Below, piece by piece: positions 53,934 to 62,228 of a DNA stretch of 64,000 nt. Source of the stretch: Zobellia uliginosa (GTDB lineage Bacteria; Bacteroidota; Bacteroidia; Flavobacteriales; Flavobacteriaceae); NCBI RefSeq assembly GCF_900156625.1, contig NZ_FTOB01000007.1, positions 124,001-188,000 of the forward strand, read 5' to 3'. Each line of letters begins with the position of its first letter. Position 1 is the stretch's first letter. The position numbers and the translations under genes were made by a program. Under the pieces are notes generated by a model. The model was given only the letters and a program-made list of their open reading frames with translations, searched no databases and had not been told where the DNA came from.

Positions 53934-55751
53934 ATGAAAAGAAGGGATTTTATTGCGTTGTCAGGAGTTGGGGTAGGTTCGTCACTATTTGCATATCCGA
54001 CGATTGATTCGTTGTTTAAGAATAGAATTAAATGGGAAAAAACAGGAGCCAACGGATTATTTCATCAAGTAAGTTGTGATACTATTCCCTTAGTGGGATC
54101 GAAACAGTTGGGGCTCTTGAATGCCAATATACGTATTTCCGATAGCGGGCATCGAACAACCCTAAATCCAGAAAATGATCGCGTAAGGTTGAAAAGTCTA
54201 AAATTGAATCTGGCACATCGACTTAAAACATCCGGTTTGTTTGGTGAAGATGTATTGGAAGCAACACTTTCAATCGAAAATCAGAGCCATGATGCCGTCT
54301 TTACGGACGTTGCCTTTACAACTGCGGCACAACCCTCTACTAAGGTAGACAAACAAAAGATTTATATACCTATATCCGCTACGGCACTTAACAAAGATCC
54401 CAGACATGCAGAATTTGGCAGTGGCGATTTCTTACAGGAGTGCGAGCAAAAAATAGGCGAAGGCAGTTTTAGTTGTCATTATTTGGAACCTATGGCCAGT
54501 AGCCCAAATGAGCGAAAGACCAAAGCCTTGCTATTGGCTCCGGTGATTCATATTGAAAATGATAGTTCAAAGTGGAAAGTTGCCCTCTTTACGCCTTCTG
54601 ACCAACCCTATCGATTCGGGACAATCAAGGATGGTGAAAAAAAAATTGGTTGGGAAGCAAGACGCGCAATTGAAATAAAAGCGAATCAAAAATTGGAATT
54701 GAAATGTTATCTACATTGCCATAAAGGAGAGGCGGATACGGCATGGAAGGCATTCCATAAATTAGCCCACACCGATGAGTTGAAACCTATCGGTTGGTTG
54801 AATGACGTAAAGGTACATTATTACGATTTCTTATCATCGGCCAAAGGTCAATACGGTTTAAGGGGCGACGGGTATGAAGCTGATATTTCGTATTTTAGGG
54901 ACTTCCAAATAGGACTGGCAACGCAGCATGGATATTATCCATATATAGGAGATTTTTTAGATCCCAATCGTAAAGATTGGTTGGCCATGCAAGGAGATGC
55001 GGCCGGCCCGGCCCATATGTCTATACAAAAAATGAAGGATCGTATAAGCGCTACACGAAAAGCGGGTTCCCGTGCAGCGGTTTATATGCATACCGTTCTT
55101 TTTGATGAGGGGTCTCCATTATTCAGTTCTCTTCAAGATTCTATTTTGATCGACCCTAAAGGCGAAAAAAAAGGTTTTAAATGGGTTGGCCCCGACACGG
55201 CAAAGCAAAATTGGTGGATGTCTTTTGCCGCTGCGAATTGGAGAAATCATTTACTAAAACAAGTGGAATATATTATGGAAATATTGGATCCGGATGCCAT
55301 TGTGTTTGACGAGACTTTTGTTTGTCTTGGTTATGACCACCATTCTGATCGTAAGGGACCGTTGTCTACCTATAGTATACCTTTATTCAAAGAAATTCGT
55401 AATTTGATTCGTTCTTTTGGAGAGGACAAAGCCTTGATTACTAGTGATTGTGGTGGTTCTAACATGGTTATGTGGGCCGATGCAGATGGAGGGGATCACT
55501 CATATCCACAATTACTTGGTAATCCCCTTTACCGGGAAAAGCCAATACGATATAAGGCGGCCCTAGGTCAAAAACCTTGGGTACCCTGCTCATGGCATTT
55601 CCTTAAAATGTGGGATGAGCAAATTGATCTGGCCAAAAAAACAGGTAGTGCGATAGGCGTTTCGAATGGATGGATAGAATTCAACGGTCTCCATGGCCTC
55701 GATGAAGAAACAAGAGGTAAGTTGATCAAAGATATTAACGGGCTGTATTGA
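53934..55751 (+). CDS. Unassigned exported protein, probably TIM-barrel hydrolase with Tat-like leader
   Basis: About 605 residues from ATG 53934 (MKRRDFIALSGVGVGSS), a start that gives a twin-arginine-like leader; the longer frame from 53799 would overlap susD and lacks a signal. I do not recognise the family. The N-terminal 280 residues appear all-beta. The C-terminal half is barrel-like with GYYPYIGDFLDP (about 343), DAIVFDETFVCLGYDHHSD (about 490) and LITSDCGGSNMVMWADADGG (about 530), acidic strand ends that suit a retaining glycosidase. Location behind SusCD supports a role in the same polysaccharide. It is followed by a decayed MFS gene. Confidence 0.75.
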   Translation: MKRRDFIALSGVGVGSSLFAYPTIDSLFKNRIKWEKTGANGLFHQVSCDTIPLVGSKQLGLLNANIRISDSGHRTTLNPENDRVRLKSLKLNLAHRLKTSGLFGEDVLEATLSIENQSHDAVFTDVAFTTAAQPSTKVDKQKIYIPISATALNKDPRHAEFGSGDFLQECEQKIGEGSFSCHYLEPMASSPNERKTKALLLAPVIHIENDSSKWKVALFTPSDQPYRFGTIKDGEKKIGWEARRAIEIKANQKLELKCYLHCHKGEADTAWKAFHKLAHTDELKPIGWLNDVKVHYYDFLSSAKGQYGLRGDGYEADISYFRDFQIGLATQHGYYPYIGDFLDPNRKDWLAMQGDAAGPAHMSIQKMKDRISATRKAGSRAAVYMHTVLFDEGSPLFSSLQDSILIDPKGEKKGFKWVGPDTAKQNWWMSFAAANWRNHLLKQVEYIMEILDPDAIVFDETFVCLGYDHHSDRKGPLSTYSIPLFKEIRNLIRSFGEDKALITSDCGGSNMVMWADADGGDHSYPQLLGNPLYREKPIRYKAALGQKPWVPCSWHFLKMWDEQIDLAKKTGSAIGVSNGWIEFNGLHGLDEETRGKLIKDINGLY

Positions 55752-55755
55752 ACCG

Positions 55756-56012
55756 ATGAACTTTAAATGTAGCTTTTCTATTTCGATAGTTTCAGCCTTG
55801 GGCGGACTTTTATTTGCTTGCTAATGGGGGGCATAAGTGGTACAAAACCTTTGGGTTTTACGGCTTTTTCCTTCGTGTTTTCGGCGTTGGGTACGGGTTG
55901 GTTCGATAGCTTTTGACTGTTTATTCTCTTTGAGGTTCTTGGTGTTAGCTATTGCGGTTTACGCCCTCACGTTGGTACCTGTGTTTTGGTAGCTATAATG
56001 TTTCCTAACTGG
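55756..56012 (+). pseudogene. Decayed MFS sugar porter, three remnants of an internally deleted copy
   Basis: Translating 55756 onward gives ISIVSALGGLLFAC, then a stop, then KPLGFTAFSFVFSALGTGWF, a stop, and AVYALTLVPVFW followed by stops. These match, in order, residues about 14-28, 73-92 and 363-374 of the intact porter at 36981 (for example SAMGGLLFGYDW, KPLGLAAFLFVVSAFGTGWF and AIYALTLAPVFW). Between the first two pieces about 45 codons are missing, and between the last two about 270. At least four in-frame stops occur. It sits directly behind a putative hydrolase, as the intact porter sits behind GH31. Confidence 0.85.
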
Positions 56013-56080
56013 GTATGGGAAGCCCTTAATAAATACCACACCAAAATAACCTAGATTTTAAGGTGTGTAGATTAAAGAAA

Positions 56081-56109
56081 TGCCCCCGACCTCTAGAAGG
56101 TTGGGGGCA
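56081..56109 (-). terminator. Rho-independent-type hairpin at a convergent gene boundary
   Basis: TGCCCCC-G-ACCT, loop CTAGA, AGGT-T-GGGGGCA: a stable stem with one internal mismatch. On the minus strand it is followed by a short T-rich tract (TTTCTTT) and lies 16 bases after the GNAT stop, so it should terminate that gene; on the plus strand the tail ATATGCTTTT may serve the polysaccharide cluster as well. Confidence 0.75.
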
Positions 56110-56124
56110 TATGCTTTTACGGGC

Positions 56125-56658
56125 TTAGGCTTCATCGAGCCTTATCTCGAACAGGCATACATCCGCGCCGTGATAGTGTGTCGGTAGGCCCTCGGTGTTT
56201 TTTAGCTTTTTTATTCCCAAAAAATCAAAGCCACAGCGCGAATAGTGATCGATCAACCTTTGGTTATTGCCGCAGGTATCCATTCTTATAAATTGTTTGT
56301 CTTGCCCTTTGGCAAATCCTACGGCCCAATCCACAATGATTTTTACAAAGTCGTTGCCCCTAAAATCAGGGTTTGTGGCAATCCTATGGATGTATATGGA
56401 AACAGGGTTGTCATCTTCTTCCCAAATATTCGGATCGCTGAAGGTTATCGCCCAAACACAGGCAATCTGATCGTCGATCAGTAATTTAAACTGTCTGTTC
56501 TCTGTAATTTCACCACGTATCAGGGCTTCCTCAAAAACGGGCCATTGGTTTTCGGGGAATTTGATTTTCTGAAAATCGGTAGCGAGTTTGTAGAGTTCGA
56601 AAATCTTTGAAATATCTTCCTTTGTACAGTTTTGTATCTCTATTCTTTTTCGATTCAT
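56125..56658 (-). CDS. GNAT-family N-acetyltransferase
   Basis: 177 residues. Acetyl-CoA binding region: VSIYIHRIATNPDFRGNDFV (about 86-105), where R-G-N-D replaces the usual R-G-x-G. YSRCGFDFLGIKK near 137 is the conserved C-terminal strand. The substrate is unknown. It is a stand-alone minus-strand gene ending at a strong terminator, unrelated to the polysaccharide cluster, and marks its right border. Confidence 0.87.
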   Translation of the reverse strand: MNRKRIEIQNCTKEDISKIFELYKLATDFQKIKFPENQWPVFEEALIRGEITENRQFKLLIDDQIACVWAITFSDPNIWEEDDNPVSIYIHRIATNPDFRGNDFVKIIVDWAVGFAKGQDKQFIRMDTCGNNQRLIDHYSRCGFDFLGIKKLKNTEGLPTHYHGADVCLFEIRLDEA

Positions 56659-56749
56659 CTAGGTTGGTATTCTTTTTTAGCAACTCTTTTGCTGTACAGG
56701 TCCATCATTTCCCTTTCGTGTCTAAGGTAAATCTTTTCTATGGACTTGG

Positions 56750-57298
56750 TTATCCGGTGGCGAGGGCTATTTCCTTTAAAATGTGTGCTATGTCTTCCTT
56801 GTGTTTTTCAATAAGGGGGGCTTGCAACCTATGATATGCCCTGAGCTCTAAGCCAAGGCCCGCCAATTGCCAAAAAAAGTTGGGATCCTTGGGATAGGGG
56901 ATACGAAACGAATCGTCTTTAGGGCTCGTATTGTGAGCTTTGTGATAGGTGGGCGAATGCCATATTGCGTAAATGTAGCCCATTAGGTCTTTGTGGTCAA
57001 AGGTGTCTTTGTACTCGTTTCGGACTTCGGGATGGTTGGCCATACACACGTTTCCGTGTTCGTCTTTTTCGGGAACAAAGCTCAGTCCTAATTGCCTTTC
57101 TATGTTTGGGACAATTTCAGGGCCAAGGTCAAAGGGGGCAGGGGCCTTCTCCGGGCTTTCAATGGTAAGGGGCTTGAGTAGGGCTTCTACGTTTTTTACA
57201 TAGGCCCTAAGCGTAGCACCGGAAACGCAAAAATCGGCTTTTGTTTCCGGTGATTCCCCAATGTTTTTTGATGCTTTGCCATCGGCCTTATAGTTCAT
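56750..57298 (-). CDS. Type ISP restriction-modification C-terminal-like protein, stand-alone
   Basis: 182 residues. The last 85 residues, with DLMGYIYAIWHSPTYH, FRIPYPKDPNFF and LAGLGLELRAYHRL, resemble the C-terminal part of type ISP restriction-modification enzymes (YIYA-x-x-HSPTYR, FPRIP, LG-x-x-L-x-x-x-H), but the helicase, nuclease and methylase domains are absent. The first 70 residues resemble nothing I recognise. Its ATG overlaps the end of the upstream iron-sulfur repair gene by 11 bases, indicating translational coupling, so it is probably a functional small protein, not a random remnant. Function unknown. Confidence 0.75.
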   Translation of the reverse strand: MNYKADGKASKNIGESPETKADFCVSGATLRAYVKNVEALLKPLTIESPEKAPAPFDLGPEIVPNIERQLGLSFVPEKDEHGNVCMANHPEVRNEYKDTFDHKDLMGYIYAIWHSPTYHKAHNTSPKDDSFRIPYPKDPNFFWQLAGLGLELRAYHRLQAPLIEKHKEDIAHILKEIALATG

Positions 57299-58022
57299 GT
57301 TTCAGTTCTTTTTCCAAGGTCTTGATTTTGGGGAAAAGGATGTTGTTCTCTAAATGGATATGTACCAAGAGGTCGTTCACGAATTCTTGAAGTGCCGTAA
57401 AGGCGGTTTTGTAGGCATCGCGGCCATCCTCGGGTAGGGCATAGTTGTTGGTTAGTTCCACAATATGACTGAAACGCTCGCTTTCCGTCTTGTGGGCGTT
57501 CTTCATCTTTAAAACAGGGTTTTTTAGGCTTCCGAATTGACTCTTGGTCAATTTCACCCTTGAGTGTTCGGCCTTTACCATTTTACGGACAGACGGAAAA
57601 AGAAAGAGTTCTTCATTTTCCATTTGGCTCGAAAATTTCATGACGGAATCATTGAACTGCTTGGAAAGGGCTATGAGTTCAGGATGTTTTTCACCACTTG
57701 TTTCGGCAAGTTCCTCTAACTGCGCCTTGACGATCGGAGCGTTTTTCTTTATGTAGCGGTGATGTTTTTTTTCAATATAATCGACTAGCAGGTCTAAAGG
57801 CCAAGATACAAAGTCGATGTTTTCCTCGCTTTCGAGGTTTTGAATGGCTTCTACCTCCTCTAGTAGGAGTTGGGCATCTAGTTGATGTTCTTCGGCGACT
57901 TGTGGGATCGTTCTATTTCCTAAAAAATAAAAATTGATTCCGTGCTTTTTGAAGATTTTGATCGTGCGAAAATCCTCGGCAACGATTTGTCCGATAGGTT
58001 TTTTCGATAAAATATGCATCAT
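57288..58022 (-). CDS. ric: Iron-sulfur cluster repair di-iron protein (RIC/ScdA/YtfE family)
   Basis: 244 residues. The short ScdA_N domain (IGQIVAEDFRTIKIFKKHGI, about 11-30) precedes a hemerythrin-like four-helix bundle whose ligands include IEKKHHRYI (about 83), ENEELFLFPSV (about 135) and VHIHLENNILFPKI (about 218). These proteins repair iron-sulfur clusters damaged by nitric oxide or oxidation. The usual Cys pair after GIDF in the N-terminal domain is replaced here (GINFYFLGNRTIP), so any Cys chemistry of that domain is lost. Upstream lies a palindrome and a hairpin leader. Confidence 0.9.
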   Translation of the reverse strand: MMHILSKKPIGQIVAEDFRTIKIFKKHGINFYFLGNRTIPQVAEEHQLDAQLLLEEVEAIQNLESEENIDFVSWPLDLLVDYIEKKHHRYIKKNAPIVKAQLEELAETSGEKHPELIALSKQFNDSVMKFSSQMENEELFLFPSVRKMVKAEHSRVKLTKSQFGSLKNPVLKMKNAHKTESERFSHIVELTNNYALPEDGRDAYKTAFTALQEFVNDLLVHIHLENNILFPKIKTLEKELKHEL

Positions 58023-58041
58023 TGATTTGAAGTTAAGTAAG

Positions 58042-58082
58042 GGGGCAGCTTGTTGACATGGACTTTAGCCGCAGGCTGCCCC
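58042..58082 (-). promoter_or_regulatory. Hairpin in the ric leader
   Basis: GGGGCAGC (58042-58049) and GCTGCCCC (58075-58082) form a perfect 8-bp stem with a 25-base loop. In the minus-strand transcript it ends 20 bases before the start codon of ric, where it could affect translation or mRNA stability. Confidence 0.55.
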
Positions 58083-58160
58083 AAAATAGCTGCTTGCCAC
58101 GTAGCAGACATGTTCGGGTTTATTCATGACGATTGTTACAACAAGGCAAGGCCCGTGAAA

Positions 58161-58176
58161 AACAATCTAGGTTGTT
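58161..58176. promoter_or_regulatory. Palindromic candidate operator upstream of ric
   Basis: AACAATCTAGGTTGTT is symmetric except at the central T/G pair (AACAA-N6-TTGTT with CTAG at the centre). Its size fits a homodimeric regulator, for example a CRP/FNR-type or other nitrosative-stress regulator, but it is not an exact copy of the TTGAT-N4-ATCAA box. Confidence 0.45.
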
Positions 58177-58584
58177 AAAAGAATATTTTTTGTATCAAAG
58201 CTTGTCAAAGCTTCTATTATTGCAGGAAATTCAGGGTTGACAAAAGATTGATATCGGTTGAACTACAAAAATAATAAATTGATCGTATTTGAGGGCTATG
58301 TAGATTCATCCTAATTTGATTTAATGCTTCGGTTTTATGTCGAAACGGTCTGTGTTCGCGGTCGGATGCCTCTATTTTTTTCTGTGGTAAAAAGTAAGGA
58401 GGAGATGCTGCCCCTTGAAGAATAATGTTCGAAAATTCTTTTTTATGTCCCTTATTTATAGGGAGTAGAAACCCTTCAGAAGGGCCTGGGCGCTTGACAG
58501 AAGCTACTGATGAAAGGGGAGAACGGTCGTCCTTAAATTGTAGGGTTTCGGTTTTCCGTTGAGGAAATATACGTATTATTGTAC

Positions 58585-59478
58585 ATGTTCGATTTTCGCT
58601 TAAAAGTTTTTTATACCGTTGCAAGAAGGCTCAACTTTACCAAGGCGGCCGAGGAGCTGCTGATATCGCAACCCGCGGTAACCAAGCATATCAAAGAATT
58701 GGAAAGCGCTTTCAACTTGGCACTTTTTGATCGAAAGGGGAACAAGGTCGTGCTCTCCCCCGCAGGGGAGGTATTGCTGAAACATACCGAGGATATCATG
58801 GATATCTACAGGCAAATCGAATTTGACCTGAACCAGTTTAACCAAACCCTCAAAGGGGTATTGCACATAGGTTCAAGTACCTCCATTACCCAATACATCC
58901 TCCCGCCCTTGTTGGCCCGGTTCCACAGTATACATCAAGACGTAAAGGTGGAGTTGCTCAGCGGTAATTCCGAACAGATAGAACAGGCCCTTTTGAACAA
59001 GAGTATAGAGCTTGGGGTCGTTGAGGGAAAATCCAAAAGACGTGAAATCCACTATACCCCGTTCTTGAAAGATGAGATCGTTTTGGTGTGCAGTAGTAAG
59101 AACCATTTGATCAAAAAAGAAGAGATCCGTCCCGAGGAACTAAAAAACATCCCCTTGCTTCTTAGGGAGCCAGGGTCGGGAACCTTGGAAGTGATCGCCA
59201 ATGCCCTAAAGGAAAAAGGGATTCGTTTGGCCGACCTAAAAATTGAAATGCAACTGGGCAGTACGGAAGCGATCAAGTCGTACCTTCAGCATTCCGATTG
59301 TATGGCTTTCTTGTCTTTGCATGCCGTTCTTAAGGAGCTTGAGGGTAATGAGCTGAAAATAATAGAAATCAAAAAAATGCCCATTCCCAGACATTTTTAC
59401 TTTATTACCCCACAGGGTCCCGAAGGCGGTTTACCGGCCTTGTTGATCCAGTTCTTGATCCGAAATCACAAATTGTAA
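58585..59478 (+). CDS. LysR-family transcriptional regulator
   Basis: About 297 residues from ATG 58585 (a TTG two codons upstream is less likely). N-terminal HTH: RLKVFYTVARRLNFTKAAEE, ISQPAVTKHIKELE, LFDRKGNKVVLSPAGE (about 5-65), followed by a periplasmic-binding-like effector domain with GVLHIGSSTSITQYILP and LLLREPGSGT. It is divergent from the ric operon and precedes the peroxiredoxin-sulfite reductase genes; a CysB/CbL-like role in sulfur assimilation is a reasonable guess from context. Confidence 0.92.
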   Translation: MFDFRLKVFYTVARRLNFTKAAEELLISQPAVTKHIKELESAFNLALFDRKGNKVVLSPAGEVLLKHTEDIMDIYRQIEFDLNQFNQTLKGVLHIGSSTSITQYILPPLLARFHSIHQDVKVELLSGNSEQIEQALLNKSIELGVVEGKSKRREIHYTPFLKDEIVLVCSSKNHLIKKEEIRPEELKNIPLLLREPGSGTLEVIANALKEKGIRLADLKIEMQLGSTEAIKSYLQHSDCMAFLSLHAVLKELEGNELKIIEIKKMPIPRHFYFITPQGPEGGLPALLIQFLIRNHKL

Positions 59479-59621
59479 AACCCCATTGTAGAAGCAGGTC
59501 TAAACAAAAGTTTATCGCGTTCAGGGGCTCCTTCCCTACATTTTATCATAACTATTTTATTGAAAATCTCGCGTTACTATAACTTCAGGTTATTGTGAAT
59601 TAAAATTTGCTATGAGCGATT

Positions 59622-59678
59622 CATCGAGCTGGCGGTTACCTTTGTCTTCACGGAAAGCTAGAACCGACAGGTACGATG
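59622..59678 (+). ncRNA. Candidate structured 5' leader of the peroxiredoxin-cysJI genes
   Basis: Three nested stems can be drawn: CATCG (59622) with CGATG (59674), CGGTT (59633) with AACCG (59662), and CTTT (59640) with AAAG (59654), with asymmetric internal loops between. The element ends 33 bases before the ATG. I could not match it to any riboswitch class I know; a chance fold is possible. Confidence 0.35.
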
Positions 59679-59711
59679 CTTTAATATATAACCAAAATAA
59701 AACGTAAAAAG

Positions 59712-60347
59712 ATGAGTTTAAGAATTGGAGACTACGCACCTAATTTTTCGGCCCAGACCACGCTAGGGGAGATCGATTTTCACCAATGGTTGGGAGATAG
59801 CTGGGGAATCATTTATTCCCACCCCGCCGACTTTACCCCTGTCTGTACCACAGAGCTTGGCCGTACCGCACAGCTAAAAGACGAATTTGAAAAAAGGGGC
59901 ACCAAGGTAGCCGCGATAAGTACCGATGATTTAGATTCCCATATCGGTTGGATCGGTGATATCAACGAAACACAAAACACTCAGGTTGAGTTTCCTATAA
60001 TTGCCGATGCCGATAAAAAGGTAGCTACGCTCTATAACATGATCCACCCTAAATTCTCTACCACGGCAACCGTACGTTCGGTGTATTTTATAGATCCCGA
60101 CAAAAAGATACAGGCCATTATTACCTATCCGGCCTCTACCGGAAGGAATTTTGCCGAAATCTTACGCGTACTCGATTCCCTACAGCTTACGGCCGAACAC
60201 AGTGTGGCTACACCTGTAGATTGGGAGCTAGGGCAAGATGTTATTATTTCCCCTTCGGTAAAGCAGGAAGATGTCGAGGCTAAATTCCCAAAAGGACATC
60301 GCCTTATAAAGCCTTATTTGAGGTATACGCCACAGCCTAACAAATAA
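59712..60347 (+). CDS. 1-Cys peroxiredoxin (Prx6-type)
   Basis: 211 residues, cytosolic. YSHPADFTPVCTTELG contains the peroxidatic Cys45 (P-V-C-T-T-E), and the long C-terminal part with HPKFSTTATVRSVYFIDPDK is typical of the Prx6 subfamily. It reduces hydroperoxides using an unknown thiol donor. It lies 19 bases upstream of cysJ and is likely part of the same operon, protecting sulfite reductase or responding to the same redox signals. Confidence 0.95.
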   Translation: MSLRIGDYAPNFSAQTTLGEIDFHQWLGDSWGIIYSHPADFTPVCTTELGRTAQLKDEFEKRGTKVAAISTDDLDSHIGWIGDINETQNTQVEFPIIADADKKVATLYNMIHPKFSTTATVRSVYFIDPDKKIQAIITYPASTGRNFAEILRVLDSLQLTAEHSVATPVDWELGQDVIISPSVKQEDVEAKFPKGHRLIKPYLRYTPQPNK

Positions 60348-60366
60348 CCTGAAATTATTATAAAGC

Positions 60367-62187
60367 ATGGAACTGAAAAAGGGATTGGAAAGGGGGCCGT
60401 TCAACGATCGGCAGGCGGAAAAACTCAGCGAAGCCCTGTCGGGACTCGATACGGAACAGCTTTCTTGGCTTAGCGGATATTTTTCGGGTCTTGGCCAAAC
60501 CTTGGCGACAACTGCGGTTTCGACCGATACGAATGAAGGTATTCCCGCCAAGGCCCTTGGCGAAGCGAAGCCTGAAAAACTGAATATTTTGTTCGGAACC
60601 CATACGGGAAACAGTGAGGGCCTGGCCCAAAACCTTGCCCTTGAAGCCAAGGCAAGAGGGATAGAGGTAGAGGTTTCCGATATGGCTTCCTTTAAGACCC
60701 GTGAGCTGAAGAAAATCAAAAACCTGGCCGTAATCGTGAGTACCCACGGATTGGGCGAACCGCCGGTTCAGGCCGAGGACCTTCATAAATACCTTCACGG
60801 TAAAAAGGCACCCGATCTTTCCCACCTCCATTTTTCGGTTCTAGCGCTTGGCGATAGCAGTTATGTCGATTTCTGCCAGACCGGTAAGGATTTTGACGCC
60901 GTTCTGGAGAAATTGGGGGCAAAGCGACTCGCACCGCGTCAAGATTGCGATGTAGATTATGAGGAAACAGCGGAGGCGTGGCAAAAAACACTTTTAGACA
61001 GCCTTGTAAAGTTAACTCCCGAAACGGGCGCCCCAATTGCCCCGAGCAATGAAACCGCAACGGTCGGGGAGGTGAAGTACTCCCGGAAAAACCGCTTTGA
61101 GGCGACGGTTTTGGAAAAGATAAACCTTAACGGAAAAGGCTCCTCGAAAGAGACGGTACATATTGAATTGGACCTGGAAGGTTCGGGCCTAAAGTATGAG
61201 CCTGGAGATGCTCTGGGCGTATACGGCAGCAATTCCCCAAAATTTGTCCAATCTGTTTTAGAGGTAACCGAGCTATCCGGCGAAGAACTGGTAGAAAGCC
61301 ATGCGGGGGAAAAAACCTTGCGCGATGCCCTGAGCTACGATTATGAACTCACGCCCTTGTCTAAAACTACCCTATCGAAATATGCCGAGTTGACCGACAG
61401 TGCGCGGTTAAAGAACATCTTGGCCGACCCTACCTCGGTTCCTGAATACCTTCAAGGGCGCGATATCTTGGATTTGCTCAAAGAGGAAGCCCACGATTTT
61501 TCGGCCAAGGAACTGATCTCGGTCCTACGGAAAAATACCCCCCGCATGTACTCGATCGCTTCTTCGCAAGAGGCCGTAGAAGACGAAGTGCACCTATTGG
61601 TGTCGGTAGTGCGCTATCAAGCCTATGGGAGGGATAAGGAGGGACTCTGTTCGACAACCATTGCCGACCGCTTGGAAGTGGGCGACAAGGTAGAGGTATT
61701 TGTCGACAAGAACACCCGTTTTAAGCTTCCGGAAAACCCTGATGCCCCTATTATAATGGTAGGACCAGGTACGGGGGTTGCGCCTTTTAGGGCCTTTATG
61801 CAACAGCTTGAGGTGTCGGAAAAAAGAGTGCCTTCGTGGCTTTTCTTTGGCGATCGGAATTTTACCACCGACTTCCTTTACCAAACCGAATGGCAACAAT
61901 ACCTGAAAGAAGGGGTACTGACCAAGGCCGATGTGGCCTTTTCCCGAGACCAGGAAGACAAACAGTACGTGCAGCACAGAATGTTGGAAAATGGCAAGGA
62001 ATTGTTCGATTGGCTGGAAAACGGCGCCCATTTTTATGTTTGCGGCGATGCCCAAAAAATGGCCAAGGACGTAGACCTCGCCCTAAAACAGATCATTCAG
62101 CAGCAGGGAGGCGTAACCCTTGAAAAAGCGGAGGAATATGTTAAAAACCTTCAATTGGCAAACCGATACCAAGCGGATATTTATTAA
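60367..62187 (+). CDS. cysJ: Sulfite reductase [NADPH] flavoprotein subunit
   Basis: 606 residues. Flavodoxin domain at about 75-215 (LNILFGTHTGNSEGLAQNLA, STHGLGEPP, LALGDSSYVDFC), FAD-binding domain at about 240-450 (EPGDALGVYGSN, RMYSIASSQEAV, GLCSTTIADRL) and NADPH domain at about 450-606 (VGPGTGVAPFRAFMQQL, WLFFGDRNF, VCGDAQKMAKDVDLAL, ending RYQADIY). It passes electrons from NADPH through FAD and FMN to the siroheme subunit CysI, encoded next, 41 bases downstream. About 60 extra residues precede the flavodoxin domain, as in other cysJ proteins. Confidence 0.96.
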   Translation: MELKKGLERGPFNDRQAEKLSEALSGLDTEQLSWLSGYFSGLGQTLATTAVSTDTNEGIPAKALGEAKPEKLNILFGTHTGNSEGLAQNLALEAKARGIEVEVSDMASFKTRELKKIKNLAVIVSTHGLGEPPVQAEDLHKYLHGKKAPDLSHLHFSVLALGDSSYVDFCQTGKDFDAVLEKLGAKRLAPRQDCDVDYEETAEAWQKTLLDSLVKLTPETGAPIAPSNETATVGEVKYSRKNRFEATVLEKINLNGKGSSKETVHIELDLEGSGLKYEPGDALGVYGSNSPKFVQSVLEVTELSGEELVESHAGEKTLRDALSYDYELTPLSKTTLSKYAELTDSARLKNILADPTSVPEYLQGRDILDLLKEEAHDFSAKELISVLRKNTPRMYSIASSQEAVEDEVHLLVSVVRYQAYGRDKEGLCSTTIADRLEVGDKVEVFVDKNTRFKLPENPDAPIIMVGPGTGVAPFRAFMQQLEVSEKRVPSWLFFGDRNFTTDFLYQTEWQQYLKEGVLTKADVAFSRDQEDKQYVQHRMLENGKELFDWLENGAHFYVCGDAQKMAKDVDLALKQIIQQQGGVTLEKAEEYVKNLQLANRYQADIY

Positions 62188-62228
62188 CTCGGTCGGGTAT
62201 TGATGGCAACGGCCCGAAAAATTCATAT

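Larger units (their letters stand above)
58023..58584. other. 562-bp divergent intergenic region between ric and lysR
   Basis: No convincing gene; a 135-residue minus-strand frame here has low-complexity composition and runs into the regulator gene, so it was not called. The region contains a hairpin leader of ric (58042-58082), a smaller stem CTGCT/AGCAG (58090-58107), a palindromic site (58161-58176), the repeated word CAAAGCTT (58196 and 58206) and a stem CCCTT-CAG-AAGGG (about 58469-58481). Confidence 0.6.

Noticed and set aside
58469-58560. SAM-type riboswitch in front of the LysR gene
   Set aside because: Only isolated words resemble the S-box core; the required order of helices and the GATGAA segment in context are not present.
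58217-58624. 135-residue minus-strand ORF between ric and the LysR gene
   Set aside because: It overlaps the start of a well-supported LysR gene, has no recognisable domain and a composition of repeated basic and Ser/Pro stretches; likely a chance frame.
59601-59609. TAAAATTTG as promoter of the peroxiredoxin operon
   Set aside because: The spacer between TA and TTTG is three bases instead of two and no TTG lies at the correct distance upstream.
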